From: Marivita cryptomonadis
GTDB taxonomy: Bacteria; Pseudomonadota; Alphaproteobacteria; Rhodobacterales; Rhodobacteraceae
Reading direction: 5' to 3'
NCBI RefSeq assembly: GCF_002115725.1
Contig: NZ_JFKD01000012.1
Coordinates: 1 to 64,000 of the forward strand
Length of the DNA stretch: 64,000 nt
The notes under the pieces are model-generated. The model saw only the letters and a program-made list of their open reading frames with translations, was not told the origin of the DNA and did not search any database. This document shows, one piece after another, positions 1 through 8,325 of this stretch. The position numbers were made by a program, and so were the translations under genes. Position 1 is the stretch's first letter. Every line of letters starts with the position of its first letter.

Positions 1-503
1 CTTGCGACCACACAACATCAAACAACCAAACATCCACCCTAAGAGCGCGACATACAGACGTCCGTTCGCCGAAACAAACCAAACCGCCCGCATATCTCTT
101 CAGATATTAGCAATGTCAAAGAGCAACCCAGAAGACAAACAACCAGACCAGTGCGCCCTAAACTAACGGCGCGCCCGCCCTGATATACCCCTGAATTATC
201 CAACTTCCAGACCAACCAGACCAAAGCCCGCTAACCCTTCCGTAGTCCCAACGTCCGCCTCAGCAACGCCGGTGAAGGGGTATTTAGAGTCGACGCCAAA
301 GGTCCGCAAGAGGAAAAAACCAGGAAAACGGAAAATTTGTCATAATTCCGTTAACTCACTGAATTTATGAAGTTTAAATCCTAAACATATCGGGGTGCAA
401 TCGCCTTGCATCCGTCTGCCCCCATGTCCTGTGACGTACCTCGGACCTTATCCACAGGCTTACCCACACATGCCCCTGCGTCACCTTGGGGGCAGCGCGC
501 GAG
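1..503. other. Intergenic stretch without a convincing gene
   Basis: No reading frame here has both a ribosome binding site and recognisable protein character; a 61-codon minus-strand frame at 39-224 has neither. The DNA is locally AT-rich around 300-390 and then holds two DnaA-box-like 9-mers at 448-468. It lies downstream of the minus-strand carnitine operon. Whatever lies to the left is outside the window. Confidence 0.6.
448..468 (+). promoter_or_regulatory. Pair of DnaA-box-like sites
   Basis: TTATCCACA at 448-456 is a perfect match to the bacterial DnaA box. TTACCCACA at 460-468 differs at one base, in the same orientation, 12 bp further on. An AT-rich stretch (about 330-390) lies just to the left. 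A single perfect 9-mer is expected by chance about once per 130 kb when both strands are counted, so the pair is suggestive only. No dnaA or rpsT is visible. Confidence 0.3.
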
Positions 504-1289
504 TCACCGCCCTTTCCAGACCGGATCGCGCTTTTCAGCGAACGCGCGCGCGCCCTCCATTTGATCTTCAGACGCGTACAGCACATCGACACTCGCCAAT
601 TGCCGTTTGGTGATCCGGTTCATCATGTCCTGAAACGCCGTATCCTCGGACTCGCGTACGATGTCCTTGATGGCGGCGTAGACAAGCGGCGGACCCGATG
701 CCAACAGCGTTGCCATTTTGCGCGCTTCGATCATGAGTTCCGCTGCGGGATGGATATGGTTGACGAACCCCCAACGCGCCGCCTCTTCGACGTCAAGCCA
801 GCGACCGGTCAACAACATCTCCATCGCGATGTGATAGGGAATGCGCTTGGGCAGCTTTACCGAGGCTGCATCCGCCACAGTGCCAGACCTGATCTCGGGC
901 AGCGCAAAGCTCGCGTGGTCGGCGGCAAGGATGATATCGGCACTCAGCGCCAGCTCCAAACCGCCACCGCAGCAGATGCCATTCACCGCGGCGATCACCG
1001 GCTTATTGAGGTCCCGCAATTCCTGCAGACCACCAAAGCCGCCAACCCCGTAATCGCCATCCACAGCATCGCCTTCGGACGCCGCCTTGAGATCCCACCC
1101 CGGACAGAAGAACTTGTCCCCTGCCCCAGTGATGATCGCCACACGCAAGTCCGGATCATCGCGGAACTCGCGGAACACCTCGCCCATCGCCCGGCTGGTC
1201 ATCAGGTCGATCGCGTTGGCCTTAGGACGGTTCAGCACCACTTCGAGCACATGGCCGTCCCGTGTCACGTGTAAAGGACTGTCCATCAT
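504..1289 (-). CDS. caiD: Carnitinyl-CoA dehydratase (crotonase family)
   Basis: This 261-residue crotonase-family protein should interconvert crotonobetainyl-CoA and L-carnitinyl-CoA in the cytoplasm. Stretches recalled from E. coli CaiD are present: RPKANAID near residue 22, ITGAGDKFF and GWDLKAA near residues 54-70, the oxyanion-hole region NGICCGGGLELALSADI and FALPE with both expected glutamates, and the C-terminal FAEKRDPVWKGR. The start overlaps the stop of the upstream CoA ligase by 4 bp (ATGA), so translation is probably coupled. It is the last gene of the carnitine operon. The strong C-terminal match makes CaiD more likely than a general enoyl-CoA hydratase. Confidence 0.9.
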   Translation of the reverse strand: MMDSPLHVTRDGHVLEVVLNRPKANAIDLMTSRAMGEVFREFRDDPDLRVAIITGAGDKFFCPGWDLKAASEGDAVDGDYGVGGFGGLQELRDLNKPVIAAVNGICCGGGLELALSADIILAADHASFALPEIRSGTVADAASVKLPKRIPYHIAMEMLLTGRWLDVEEAARWGFVNHIHPAAELMIEARKMATLLASGPPLVYAAIKDIVRESEDTAFQDMMNRITKRQLASVDVLYASEDQMEGARAFAEKRDPVWKGR

Positions 1290-3289
1290 CGCTCCTCCCG
1301 GATCAGTGCATCCGCCACCACCGCGCGGGTCGGGGTGACGATCAGCGGATTGATTTCAATTTCGGCCACCCGGCCTTCTTGCGCAACCACGTAGTCTTGC
1401 ACACTCATGATCGCCGCAATCAGTGCCGCGCGGTTGCCGGCTGGTTTGCTGCGGTAGCCGTGAAGCAGTGGCGCGATACGCAACCCGTCCAGCGCGGCAC
1501 CGATCTCGGTCTTGGTGGCAGGAAGCAACAGATGACACGTGTCTCGCCACAGCTCGGTCAACACCCCCCCGGCTCCAAGGGTCAGCACATAGCCATGTGC
1601 CGGATCGGCGACGATGCCCACCAGAATCTCGACGACACCGTCAGATATCATCTCTTCCATATAGTAGTTGTCACATGGCATCGCAGACGCGGCCTTTCTG
1701 ACCGCGTCCGCACTATGCAGGTTCAGCATGACGCCACCGACATCCGATTTGTGCGCTACGCCCCGCGCTTTCAGCACCACAGGCAGCATGGGTTCCGCCA
1801 GACGTCCTGCTTCTTCGGATGACGTCGCAAGCGCATGGCGCGGTACGTCCAGACCGCAAAGCGCCAGGATGGCTTTCGCTTCGGCCTCGTCACGCATGGT
1901 TGTGTCGGTGTGCGACGCGGGTTGTGGGATCGCACGGTCTGTGTCGGTGGTTTGGCGTGGTTGGTAGAGACCCGCCAACGCATCAAGCGCGGCATCCATA
2001 CCGTGCAATGGAAGGATACCTGCCTGCATAAGCCGCGCGGACATATCTTCGGGTAAGGATTCAGACAACGATGTGAGAAGCGCGATCCGTTTGCCGGTTC
2101 GCTGGCGCGCCATGATCGCGGCCTCCTCGACACAGTCCCATGCATCGGTCTGGCACCGATCCTGTCTGGGAAAATCCACGACAATCACCGTCAGCGCCGC
2201 AGGACCGGACGCCATGATCGCGTAGACCTCGGCCATCTTGGGCGCGTCATTCCAGATGAAGGTGTGATAGTCGAGCGGATTGGCACGGGTGACCAACGGG
2301 CCGAGCACCGCTTCAAGTGCGCAGTCCTGTGCCTTGGTCAGTGGCGCAAAGGTCAGCCCGCGAGCATCGCCGCCATCGGCCATCAGGCTCGCCTCGCCAC
2401 CAGAGCAGGACAAAGACGCAATGGCCCCTGGCGTGGTTGGCCCATAAAGATGTGCGTGTTTCAGCGCTTCGATCAGCGCATCGAGCGACCGCACTCGCAG
2501 AATGCCCAAGCGGTCGAACAAGGCACCGGCCCCGGCATCAGATCCGGACAGCGACGCCGTGTGCGACAGCGCGGCGGTTTGTGCGGCCTCGGAACGCCCG
2601 GATTTGAGCGCGATAACGGGTTTGCCAAGAAGGTGCGCGTCTTGCATCAGAGATTGCAGCGCCTTGAGATCGCCCACACCTTCTATATGCAGGCCAAGAG
2701 CGGTGATCCTTGGGTCTTGGATCAGGGTTTGCGCGATCTGGCTCAAACCCATCTGGGCCTGATTTCCTGCTGTCCCGACGAATGCGATGGGCAGGCCGCG
2801 CCGCTGCATCGACAGATTCAACGCAATATTGGAGCTTTGGGTCAGGATCGCTACACCGCTTTCGACGGGGATCAATCCGTGCACATCCGGCCAAAGAGCC
2901 ACTTTGTCGAGCGCGTTGACGAAGCCGTAGCAATTGGGCCCAACAATCGCCATGTCACCCGCCGCCGAAAGCAAGGCGGTGTTCAGCTCTGCCCCGTCGC
3001 CCGTTTCGGCAAAGCCACTGGCGAAACACACTGCCCCACCGGCCCCCTTGGCGGACAGATCACGCAGGCAGTCGATGGTGGCGGTGCGATTCACCCCGAT
3101 AAAACAGGCGTCCGGTGCCGCTGGTAAATCCGCAATACTTCGGATCGCACCTTCGGCATTTGGGTGCACATGCCAGACCGGGCCTTCGAACCCGATCCTA
3201 TCAAGAGCGCCAATGACCGACCGGCACCACGCACCGCCGCCGATCACGGCAACGGAATCCGGACGAAACAGACGGTTCAGGTTACCCAT
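1286..3289 (-). CDS. NDP-forming acyl-CoA ligase (acetate-CoA ligase family), probably for carnitine-type acids
   Basis: This protein of about 667 residues is a fused NDP-forming acyl-CoA synthetase. The N-terminal CoA-binding Rossmann domain starts with RPDSVAVIGGG. The middle ligase domain holds SHTASLSGSDAG, where the histidine of SHT is the expected phosphorylated residue. The C-terminal ATP-grasp domain holds VVLKARGVAHKSDVGGV. Tandem ATG codons lie at 3292 and 3289; a longer frame upstream runs into palindromic intergenic DNA and is unlikely to be translated. Its place next to CaiD and an acyl-CoA dehydrogenase suggests that it activates gamma-butyrobetaine, crotonobetaine or carnitine. 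This differs from the AMP-forming CaiC and CoA-transferase CaiB of enterobacteria. The exact substrate is inferred. Confidence 0.8.
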   Translation of the reverse strand: MGNLNRLFRPDSVAVIGGGAWCRSVIGALDRIGFEGPVWHVHPNAEGAIRSIADLPAAPDACFIGVNRTATIDCLRDLSAKGAGGAVCFASGFAETGDGAELNTALLSAAGDMAIVGPNCYGFVNALDKVALWPDVHGLIPVESGVAILTQSSNIALNLSMQRRGLPIAFVGTAGNQAQMGLSQIAQTLIQDPRITALGLHIEGVGDLKALQSLMQDAHLLGKPVIALKSGRSEAAQTAALSHTASLSGSDAGAGALFDRLGILRVRSLDALIEALKHAHLYGPTTPGAIASLSCSGGEASLMADGGDARGLTFAPLTKAQDCALEAVLGPLVTRANPLDYHTFIWNDAPKMAEVYAIMASGPAALTVIVVDFPRQDRCQTDAWDCVEEAAIMARQRTGKRIALLTSLSESLPEDMSARLMQAGILPLHGMDAALDALAGLYQPRQTTDTDRAIPQPASHTDTTMRDEAEAKAILALCGLDVPRHALATSSEEAGRLAEPMLPVVLKARGVAHKSDVGGVMLNLHSADAVRKAASAMPCDNYYMEEMISDGVVEILVGIVADPAHGYVLTLGAGGVLTELWRDTCHLLLPATKTEIGAALDGLRIAPLLHGYRSKPAGNRAALIAAIMSVQDYVVAQEGRVAEIEINPLIVTPTRAVVADALIREER

Positions 3290-3312
3290 CATGAGGCGTA
3301 AACCCGTCGTGG

Positions 3313-3350
3313 CGTTTCCGGGTACGGAAACGGCTGGGGCTCTGCCCCAG
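3313..3350. repeat. Two adjacent palindromes inside the operon
   Basis: CGTTTCC/GGAAACG (3313-3332, 6-nt loop) is followed at once by CTGGGGC/GCCCCAG (3334-3350, 3-nt loop). They lie in the 96-bp gap between the acyl-CoA dehydrogenase and CoA ligase genes, the only sizeable gap in the operon. They could form back-to-back RNA hairpins affecting processing or partial termination, though no T-run follows. Confidence 0.5.
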
Positions 3351-3385
3351 ACCCCGAGGTATTTTGGGCCCAAAGAAACATGGCG

Positions 3386-4546
3386 TTACGCACCCAAAGG
3401 CCGCAGCAGATCACGGCTGATGATGTGGCGTTGGATTTCAGACGTGCCGTCCCAAATACGCTCCACGCGCGCATCGCGCCAGAAACGCTCAATGGGGTAA
3501 TCGTCCATCAACCCCATGCCGCCATGGATTTGTAACGTCGCATCCGTAACCCGCGCGAGCATCTCGCTTGCATAGAGTTTTGCGCTGGCGATTTCACGAT
3601 TTGCCGGCAGGCCCTGATCCAAACGCCAAGCCGCGGACAGCGTCAGCCAATCGGCCGCGTCGATTTCGGTGATCATGTCAGCGATCTGAAAGCTGACCCC
3701 CTGGAACTTGCCGATCTGCTGGCCGAACTGTTTGCGCTCGGCGGCGTAGGACAGCGCATGGTCGAAGACGCGCCGCGCGCGCCCGACCGACATGGTGGCG
3801 ACCGTGATCCGCGTGGCATAAAGCCATGTGTTCATCACTTCGAACCCGCCATCCACCGCGCCCAGCACTTGCGCATCGCTCAAGCGGCAATCGTCGAATT
3901 CCAGAATGCAATTCTTGTAGCCGCGGTGGCTGACGGATTTGTACCCGTCCCGCACGGTGAACCCGGGATGACCACGATCAACAAGGAAACAGGTGATCCG
4001 CTTCTTCGGTCCCTTCGGGGTCTCATCAACTCCGGTCGCCACGAAGACGATGAAGAAATCCGCGTGATCCGCGCCTGAGATGAAATGTTTGGTCCCATTG
4101 ACCACCCAATCGCCGCCATCGCGCCGGGCGGTGCAGGCCATGCCGCGCACATCCGATCCGGCCTCGGGTTCTGTCATGGCCAGCGCGTCCATCCTTTCGC
4201 CGCGCACAGCAGGCAGAAGGTAGCGTTCTTTCTGGTCGCCCTCGCAGGCCATCAGGATGTTCTGTGGCCGCCCAAAGAAATGCGTAAGTGCCATGGACCC
4301 GCGCCCCAGTTCCCGTTCGACGAGCGCGAAATCAAGATGGCCAAGGCCCGCGCCGCCCACCTCTTCGGGAAAGTTGCAGGCATAGAACCCAAGGTCGATC
4401 ACCTTGCGCTTGATCTCCTGCGCCACGTCATGCGGCACCTCACCCGTTCGTTCCACCTCGATCTCATGCGGATAGATCTCGCGTTCGACAAAGTCGCGCA
4501 CAGTGGAGACGATCATCTCCTGTTCATCGCTCAGTCCGAAGTTCAT
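3386..4546 (-). CDS. Acyl-CoA dehydrogenase, CaiA-like (butyrobetainyl-CoA dehydrogenase)
   Basis: This is a full-length 386-residue FAD-dependent acyl-CoA dehydrogenase. Visible landmarks are the N-terminal helical domain beginning NFGLSDEQEMIV, AMTEPEAGSDV (flavin/substrate loop near residue 123), and the C-terminal segments ERKQFGQQIGKFQ and QIHGGMGLMDDYPIER followed by RIWDGTSEIQR. Family and context suggest that it oxidises gamma-butyrobetainyl-CoA to crotonobetainyl-CoA, feeding CaiD. Its start overlaps the stop of the carnitine dehydrogenase fusion by 4 bp (ATGA). Other short-chain acyl-CoA substrates cannot be excluded, and I cannot assign the electron acceptor beyond the usual ETF. 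Confidence 0.85.
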   Translation of the reverse strand: MNFGLSDEQEMIVSTVRDFVEREIYPHEIEVERTGEVPHDVAQEIKRKVIDLGFYACNFPEEVGGAGLGHLDFALVERELGRGSMALTHFFGRPQNILMACEGDQKERYLLPAVRGERMDALAMTEPEAGSDVRGMACTARRDGGDWVVNGTKHFISGADHADFFIVFVATGVDETPKGPKKRITCFLVDRGHPGFTVRDGYKSVSHRGYKNCILEFDDCRLSDAQVLGAVDGGFEVMNTWLYATRITVATMSVGRARRVFDHALSYAAERKQFGQQIGKFQGVSFQIADMITEIDAADWLTLSAAWRLDQGLPANREIASAKLYASEMLARVTDATLQIHGGMGLMDDYPIERFWRDARVERIWDGTSEIQRHIISRDLLRPLGA

Positions 4547-5958
4547 TGAGACACCTCTGCATGCGATGCCGCTAGCCGCTCCACCGCCTCCAACACCTGC
4601 GGCAGCGGCGGACAGGAACGGCGGGTCTCAAGCGACACGTGAAGCAGGAACTGGTCGCACGTCGCCAAGACAGCCTCGTCTGACGCCCGGTGCATCTGGT
4701 GCCACAGCTTGAGCTTTTTCCCCTGCCCGATCATCACCCGCGTGGTGACATAGATGTCTTCGCCTGCATGGGTCTCATTGAGGTACTTGATGCTTGTCTC
4801 AGCGGTGAAATAGCTGTTGCCCGCCGCGATATAGTCCCGATCCGCGCCGATATGGGTCATCAGTTCTTCGGACGCATCGCTGAACAACTGGCCATAGCGG
4901 CCTTCGTTCATGTGGCCGTTGATGTCGGTCCAGTCGACAGGCACCACGCGGCGTACCGTAACCAACGGAACACCGTCGCCCAACGGCCCCCGCAACGCAG
5001 TGTCGTGGTCGAGGATCAGCTTGCCTGCCGCAGCCCCCTGCTGCTTCAACGCACGCAGGATGGCGACAAGGTTGTTGTCCCTGAGACGCTCCAGATCGCG
5101 GATGCCCATATGCCCCGACTGCGCGTCGGACTGGCCTGCGATCAGGTCGACCAGCTCATCCGTGAATTCGGGCACATCGGTCAGTTTGGTCCACGGCCAT
5201 TGCAAGCACGGCCCGAACTGCGCCATGAAATGCCGCATCCCAGCTTCGCCACCCGCCACGCGATAGGTCTCAAACAAACCCATCTGCGCCCATCGCAGAC
5301 CGAACCCGTAGCGGATCGCGTTGTCGATCTCTTCGGTAGTGGCGATGCCGTCTTTGACCAACCAAAGCGCCTCGCGCCAGACCGCCTCGAGGAACCGATC
5401 GGCGATATGGGCATCGATCTCGGCCCGGACGTGCAAAGGATACATGCCAATCTGTGTCAGTATGTCCTTGGCGCGGTCGACAATCTGGGCATCCGACGCA
5501 GCACTGGGCACCAGTTCGATCAACGGCAGCAGGTAGACCGGATTGAACGGATGCGCCACCATGATCTGGCCGGGGCGCGCGGCCCCCTCTTGCAACTCAG
5601 ACGGTTTGAAGCCGGAGGTCGAAGAAGCCAGCACAGCCTCAGCCGGACAGGCCGCCTGAATTTCAGCAATCACCCGGTGCTTGATGTCGAGCCGCTCTGG
5701 CACGCTTTCCTGTATCCAGTCGGCACCCGTCACCGCCTCGGCCACTGACCCAAAATAAGTGATCGCCCCACGCGTGGGCATCGGCGCCTCATAGAGCATC
5801 GGCAAAACCCGCGCGGCGTTGCCCATCACCTCACCAATCTTGCGTTCCGCCTCGGGGTCCGGGTCAAAGACACGCACCTCCCACCCCATCAGGGCAAATC
5901 GCGCGGCCCAGCCGCCGCCAATCACGCCACCGCCGATGATGGCCGCTATTTTGGTCAT
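4543..5958 (-). CDS. L-carnitine dehydrogenase fused to betainyl-CoA thioesterase
   Basis: This 471-residue protein has two parts. Residues 1 to about 320 form a 3-hydroxyacyl-CoA-dehydrogenase-type NAD enzyme, with the nucleotide loop GGGVIGGGWA near the N-terminus and the helical region NAIRYGFGLRWAQMG. Residues from about 330 to the end resemble a hot-dog thioesterase (DWTDINGHMNEGRYGQLFSD). Such fusions are known: the first part makes 3-dehydrocarnitine and the second hydrolyses the betainyl-CoA released by the BKACE enzyme. I start it at the ATG overlapping the SDR stop (ATGA, 5955-5958); the 38 codons upstream belong to the SDR gene in another frame. The assignment fits the operon closely. 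Confidence 0.9.
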   Translation of the reverse strand: MTKIAAIIGGGVIGGGWAARFALMGWEVRVFDPDPEAERKIGEVMGNAARVLPMLYEAPMPTRGAITYFGSVAEAVTGADWIQESVPERLDIKHRVIAEIQAACPAEAVLASSTSGFKPSELQEGAARPGQIMVAHPFNPVYLLPLIELVPSAASDAQIVDRAKDILTQIGMYPLHVRAEIDAHIADRFLEAVWREALWLVKDGIATTEEIDNAIRYGFGLRWAQMGLFETYRVAGGEAGMRHFMAQFGPCLQWPWTKLTDVPEFTDELVDLIAGQSDAQSGHMGIRDLERLRDNNLVAILRALKQQGAAAGKLILDHDTALRGPLGDGVPLVTVRRVVPVDWTDINGHMNEGRYGQLFSDASEELMTHIGADRDYIAAGNSYFTAETSIKYLNETHAGEDIYVTTRVMIGQGKKLKLWHQMHRASDEAVLATCDQFLLHVSLETRRSCPPLPQVLEAVERLAASHAEVSQ

Positions 5959-6716
5959 GGTGTCAAAGTCTCCGTATGTCCGTCGATGGCCAGGATCTGG
6001 CCTGAAATCCGTTTCGCTTGCGGCGAGGCCAGCCACGACACCGTGTCCGCCACATCCTCTGCCGTCACCCAAGAGCGCAGTGATACGCCTTTGACGTAAA
6101 GCGCGCGCACTTCATCATGGCTCTTTCCCGAAGCTGCGGCTTCCATCGCCACCACCCGGTCCATCCGGTCGCCTTCGACCGCACCCGGGCAGATCGCGTT
6201 GACGCGCACGCCAGCTGGACCAAGCTCCATCGCTAGGGTCTTGGTCAGGCCGACAATGCCCCATTTCGCCGTTGCGTAGGGAGATCGCAGCGGATAGCCG
6301 AACTGCCCGGCGGTCGAGGAGGTCAAGACAATCAGCCCCTGCCCCGCCGCCCGCATCCGACGCGCGGCCCAACGACATATGAGGAAAGTGCCCGACAGGT
6401 TCACCTCGATACAGCGGTTCCAGTCGGCAAGGCTCAGGTCTTCGATCCGTCCGGCAGGCCCGCCAATTCCGGCATTGGCGCAGACGACATCCACGCGGAC
6501 CCAGCCCGCGTCGATCTGATCGAAGAACGTTTGCATCTGCGCCTCATCAGTTACGTCAGCCACGCAGGCGATCTGGTCGGGATGCGCCCCGGCGAATTCC
6601 AAAACTGCGTGCGGATCGGCATCACAGATCGCAACCCGGTCACCTTCGGAAAGGAACCGTTCGGCCATGACCCGACCAAGGCCCGATGCTCCGCCGGTGA
6701 TGACGACATGCCTCAT
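5955..6716 (-). CDS. Short-chain dehydrogenase/reductase of the carnitine operon
   Basis: This 253-residue classical SDR has the nucleotide-binding glycine motif TGGASGLGR near residue 8, NAGIGG near 85, and the catalytic Ser/Tyr/Lys set in LTSSTAG and YATAKWG. The C-terminal SWLASPQAKRISGQ is typical of NAD(P)-dependent alcohol dehydrogenases. The start is the ATG overlapping the hydrolase stop by 4 bp. Its substrate cannot be read from the sequence. In context it could be a D-carnitine dehydrogenase, or act on acetoacetate/3-hydroxybutyrate released by BKACE; both are inference. Confidence 0.8.
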   Translation of the reverse strand: MRHVVITGGASGLGRVMAERFLSEGDRVAICDADPHAVLEFAGAHPDQIACVADVTDEAQMQTFFDQIDAGWVRVDVVCANAGIGGPAGRIEDLSLADWNRCIEVNLSGTFLICRWAARRMRAAGQGLIVLTSSTAGQFGYPLRSPYATAKWGIVGLTKTLAMELGPAGVRVNAICPGAVEGDRMDRVVAMEAAASGKSHDEVRALYVKGVSLRSWVTAEDVADTVSWLASPQAKRISGQILAIDGHTETLTP

Positions 6717-7336
6717 AGCCGCGCCGCCACGGCTTGGGCCATCGCCGCTCCCATCGCATGGTGTGCGGCCGCATCCCAATGAACGCCGTCATCGGGCGAC
6801 ACGGTGACCACTGATCCCGCATCGAAAAACCCGACACCCTGCCGCGCTGCCGCCGCGGCGATAAATGCGGTCAAGCCGTGCTGCCGGTCTCCGGCCCCGG
6901 CAAACACGTCCTTCAACACGCCCGCTTCCCGGACAGGCACCGGTGACACCAGAAGAATGTCCTTCACCACGCCTTCAGCTCGTGTGGCAAGAACCATCCG
7001 TTCCAGTGAACGCGATATTTCGAAAGCGGTCACTGAAAACCGATGCTTGAGGTCATTGGTCCCAAGCATCAACACCATCAGGTCAATCGGCGCATGGCTT
7101 TGCAAGATTGCAGGCAACACGGTGAGACCATTGCGCATTCCGCCTTCCACGATATCGTCATGTACTGTTGTCCGGCCCGGCAGCCCTTCCGAGATCACCT
7201 GATGGGCTGGACCCAGCGCCTTGGACATCACATCCGGCCAGCGATCGCCCGGCGCATGTCGCGCAAACGCGCCCAGCTTTTCCAACGGGGTTGTTCCGTG
7301 GGTTTTGCTGTCGCCGTAGCACAAGATAACCGCCAT
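6713..7336 (-). CDS. SGNH/GDSL-family hydrolase
   Basis: This 207-residue SGNH hydrolase has block I GDSKTHG with the nucleophilic serine near residue 8, a glycine region (SEGLPGRTT), block III GTNDLK, and block V DGVHWD carrying the catalytic Asp/His. No signal peptide is evident, so it probably acts in the cytoplasm. It sits 1 bp downstream of the BKACE stop and overlaps the SDR start, so it is part of the carnitine operon. A plausible role is hydrolysis of an acylcarnitine or other carnitine ester to free carnitine, but this is inferred from the neighbours. Confidence 0.8.
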   Translation of the reverse strand: MAVILCYGDSKTHGTTPLEKLGAFARHAPGDRWPDVMSKALGPAHQVISEGLPGRTTVHDDIVEGGMRNGLTVLPAILQSHAPIDLMVLMLGTNDLKHRFSVTAFEISRSLERMVLATRAEGVVKDILLVSPVPVREAGVLKDVFAGAGDRQHGLTAFIAAAAARQGVGFFDAGSVVTVSPDDGVHWDAAAHHAMGAAMAQAVAARL

Positions 7337-7337
7337 C

Positions 7338-8252
7338 TCAGCCTCGAGGCGCGCGTTTGGTGAGGCCAAGCTTGTCCCTTACGGCCTGCGGCCCCATGAT
7401 CCGAGCCCCCATGCCTTCGATCACACCGACGGCCCGTTCAACCAATTGCGCGTTGGTGGCAAGCACACCCTTTTCCAGCCAGAGGTTGTCCTCAAGCCCC
7501 ACCCGAACATGACCACCTGCCAGAACCGCAGCGGCGGCATAGGCCATCTGGTTCCGCCCCAGCGAGAACGCGCTGAAGGTCCAATGATCCGGCACGTTGT
7601 TCACCATCGCCATAAACGTGTTCAGGTCGTTCGGCGCGCCCCATGGCACCCCCATACAAAGCTGGACCAAAGCCGGATCTTCAAGGATGCCTTCTTTGAC
7701 CAGTTCCTTTGCAAACCACAGATGGCCGGTATCGAATGCCTCGATCTCGGGCTTCACACCCAGATCAGTCATCATCTTGCCCATCGCACGCAACATGCCG
7801 GGGGTGTTGGTCATCACATAATCGGCTTCCGCGAAGTTCATCGTACCACAGTCGAGGGTACAGATCTCGGGCAGGCATTCCGCGATGTGCGCCACGCGTT
7901 CTTCTGCGCCCACCATGTCGGTGCCATTTGGATTGACCGGCAATGGCGCGTCAGTGGAGCCGAATGTGATGTCGCCGCCCATCCCCGCGGTAAGGTTCAG
8001 CACCACGTCTACATCCGCCTCACGAATGCGATCTGTCACCTCGCGATAATACTCAACCTTCCGCGAGGGCGCTCCGGTCTCGGGGTCGCGGACATGACAA
8101 TGGACAATTGCCGCACCCGCCTTCGCTGCCGCAATGGCACTCTCGGCGATCTCTTTCGGAGACCGGGGCACATGCGGGCTTCGATCCTGCGTGCCGCCCG
8201 ATCCGGTGACGGCGCAGGTGATGAAGACCTCTTGTGTCATGGCTAGCGGCAT
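7338..8252 (-). CDS. BKACE beta-keto acid cleavage enzyme (DUF849), dehydrocarnitine cleavage
   Basis: This 304-residue protein belongs to the DUF849/BKACE family of zinc-dependent enzymes that condense a beta-keto acid with acetyl-CoA and split it. The metal motif HCHVRDP lies near residue 48; DCGTMNF and EAFDTGHL are further family landmarks. Beside a carnitine dehydrogenase/thioesterase fusion, the expected reaction is 3-dehydrocarnitine plus acetyl-CoA to betainyl-CoA plus acetoacetate. The ATG at 8252 follows a GGGAGG ribosome binding site; the longer frame would run through the divergent promoter. It is the first gene of the operon and faces the CdhR-like activator. Confidence 0.9.
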   Translation of the reverse strand: MPLAMTQEVFITCAVTGSGGTQDRSPHVPRSPKEIAESAIAAAKAGAAIVHCHVRDPETGAPSRKVEYYREVTDRIREADVDVVLNLTAGMGGDITFGSTDAPLPVNPNGTDMVGAEERVAHIAECLPEICTLDCGTMNFAEADYVMTNTPGMLRAMGKMMTDLGVKPEIEAFDTGHLWFAKELVKEGILEDPALVQLCMGVPWGAPNDLNTFMAMVNNVPDHWTFSAFSLGRNQMAYAAAAVLAGGHVRVGLEDNLWLEKGVLATNAQLVERAVGVIEGMGARIMGPQAVRDKLGLTKRAPRG

Positions 8253-8325
8253 GGTGATCCTCCCTCGTGTTTGGCTGGAGTTTGGCACTGGATTTTCCAT
8301 CAACCATGCGGATACGGTCAGCTTC
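8253..8325. promoter_or_regulatory. Divergent promoter region with TTTGGC direct repeat
   Basis: This 73-bp gap separates the carnitine operon from its AraC-type regulator. TTTGGC occurs at 8270-8275 and again at 8281-8286, in the same orientation and 11 bp apart. Direct half-sites about one helical turn apart are what an AraC/GlxA-type activator would recognise. The operator role is inferred. Confidence 0.4.

Noticed and set aside
39..224. 61-codon minus-strand reading frame near the left edge
   Set aside because: No ribosome binding site, no protein-like domain, and no neighbour context.
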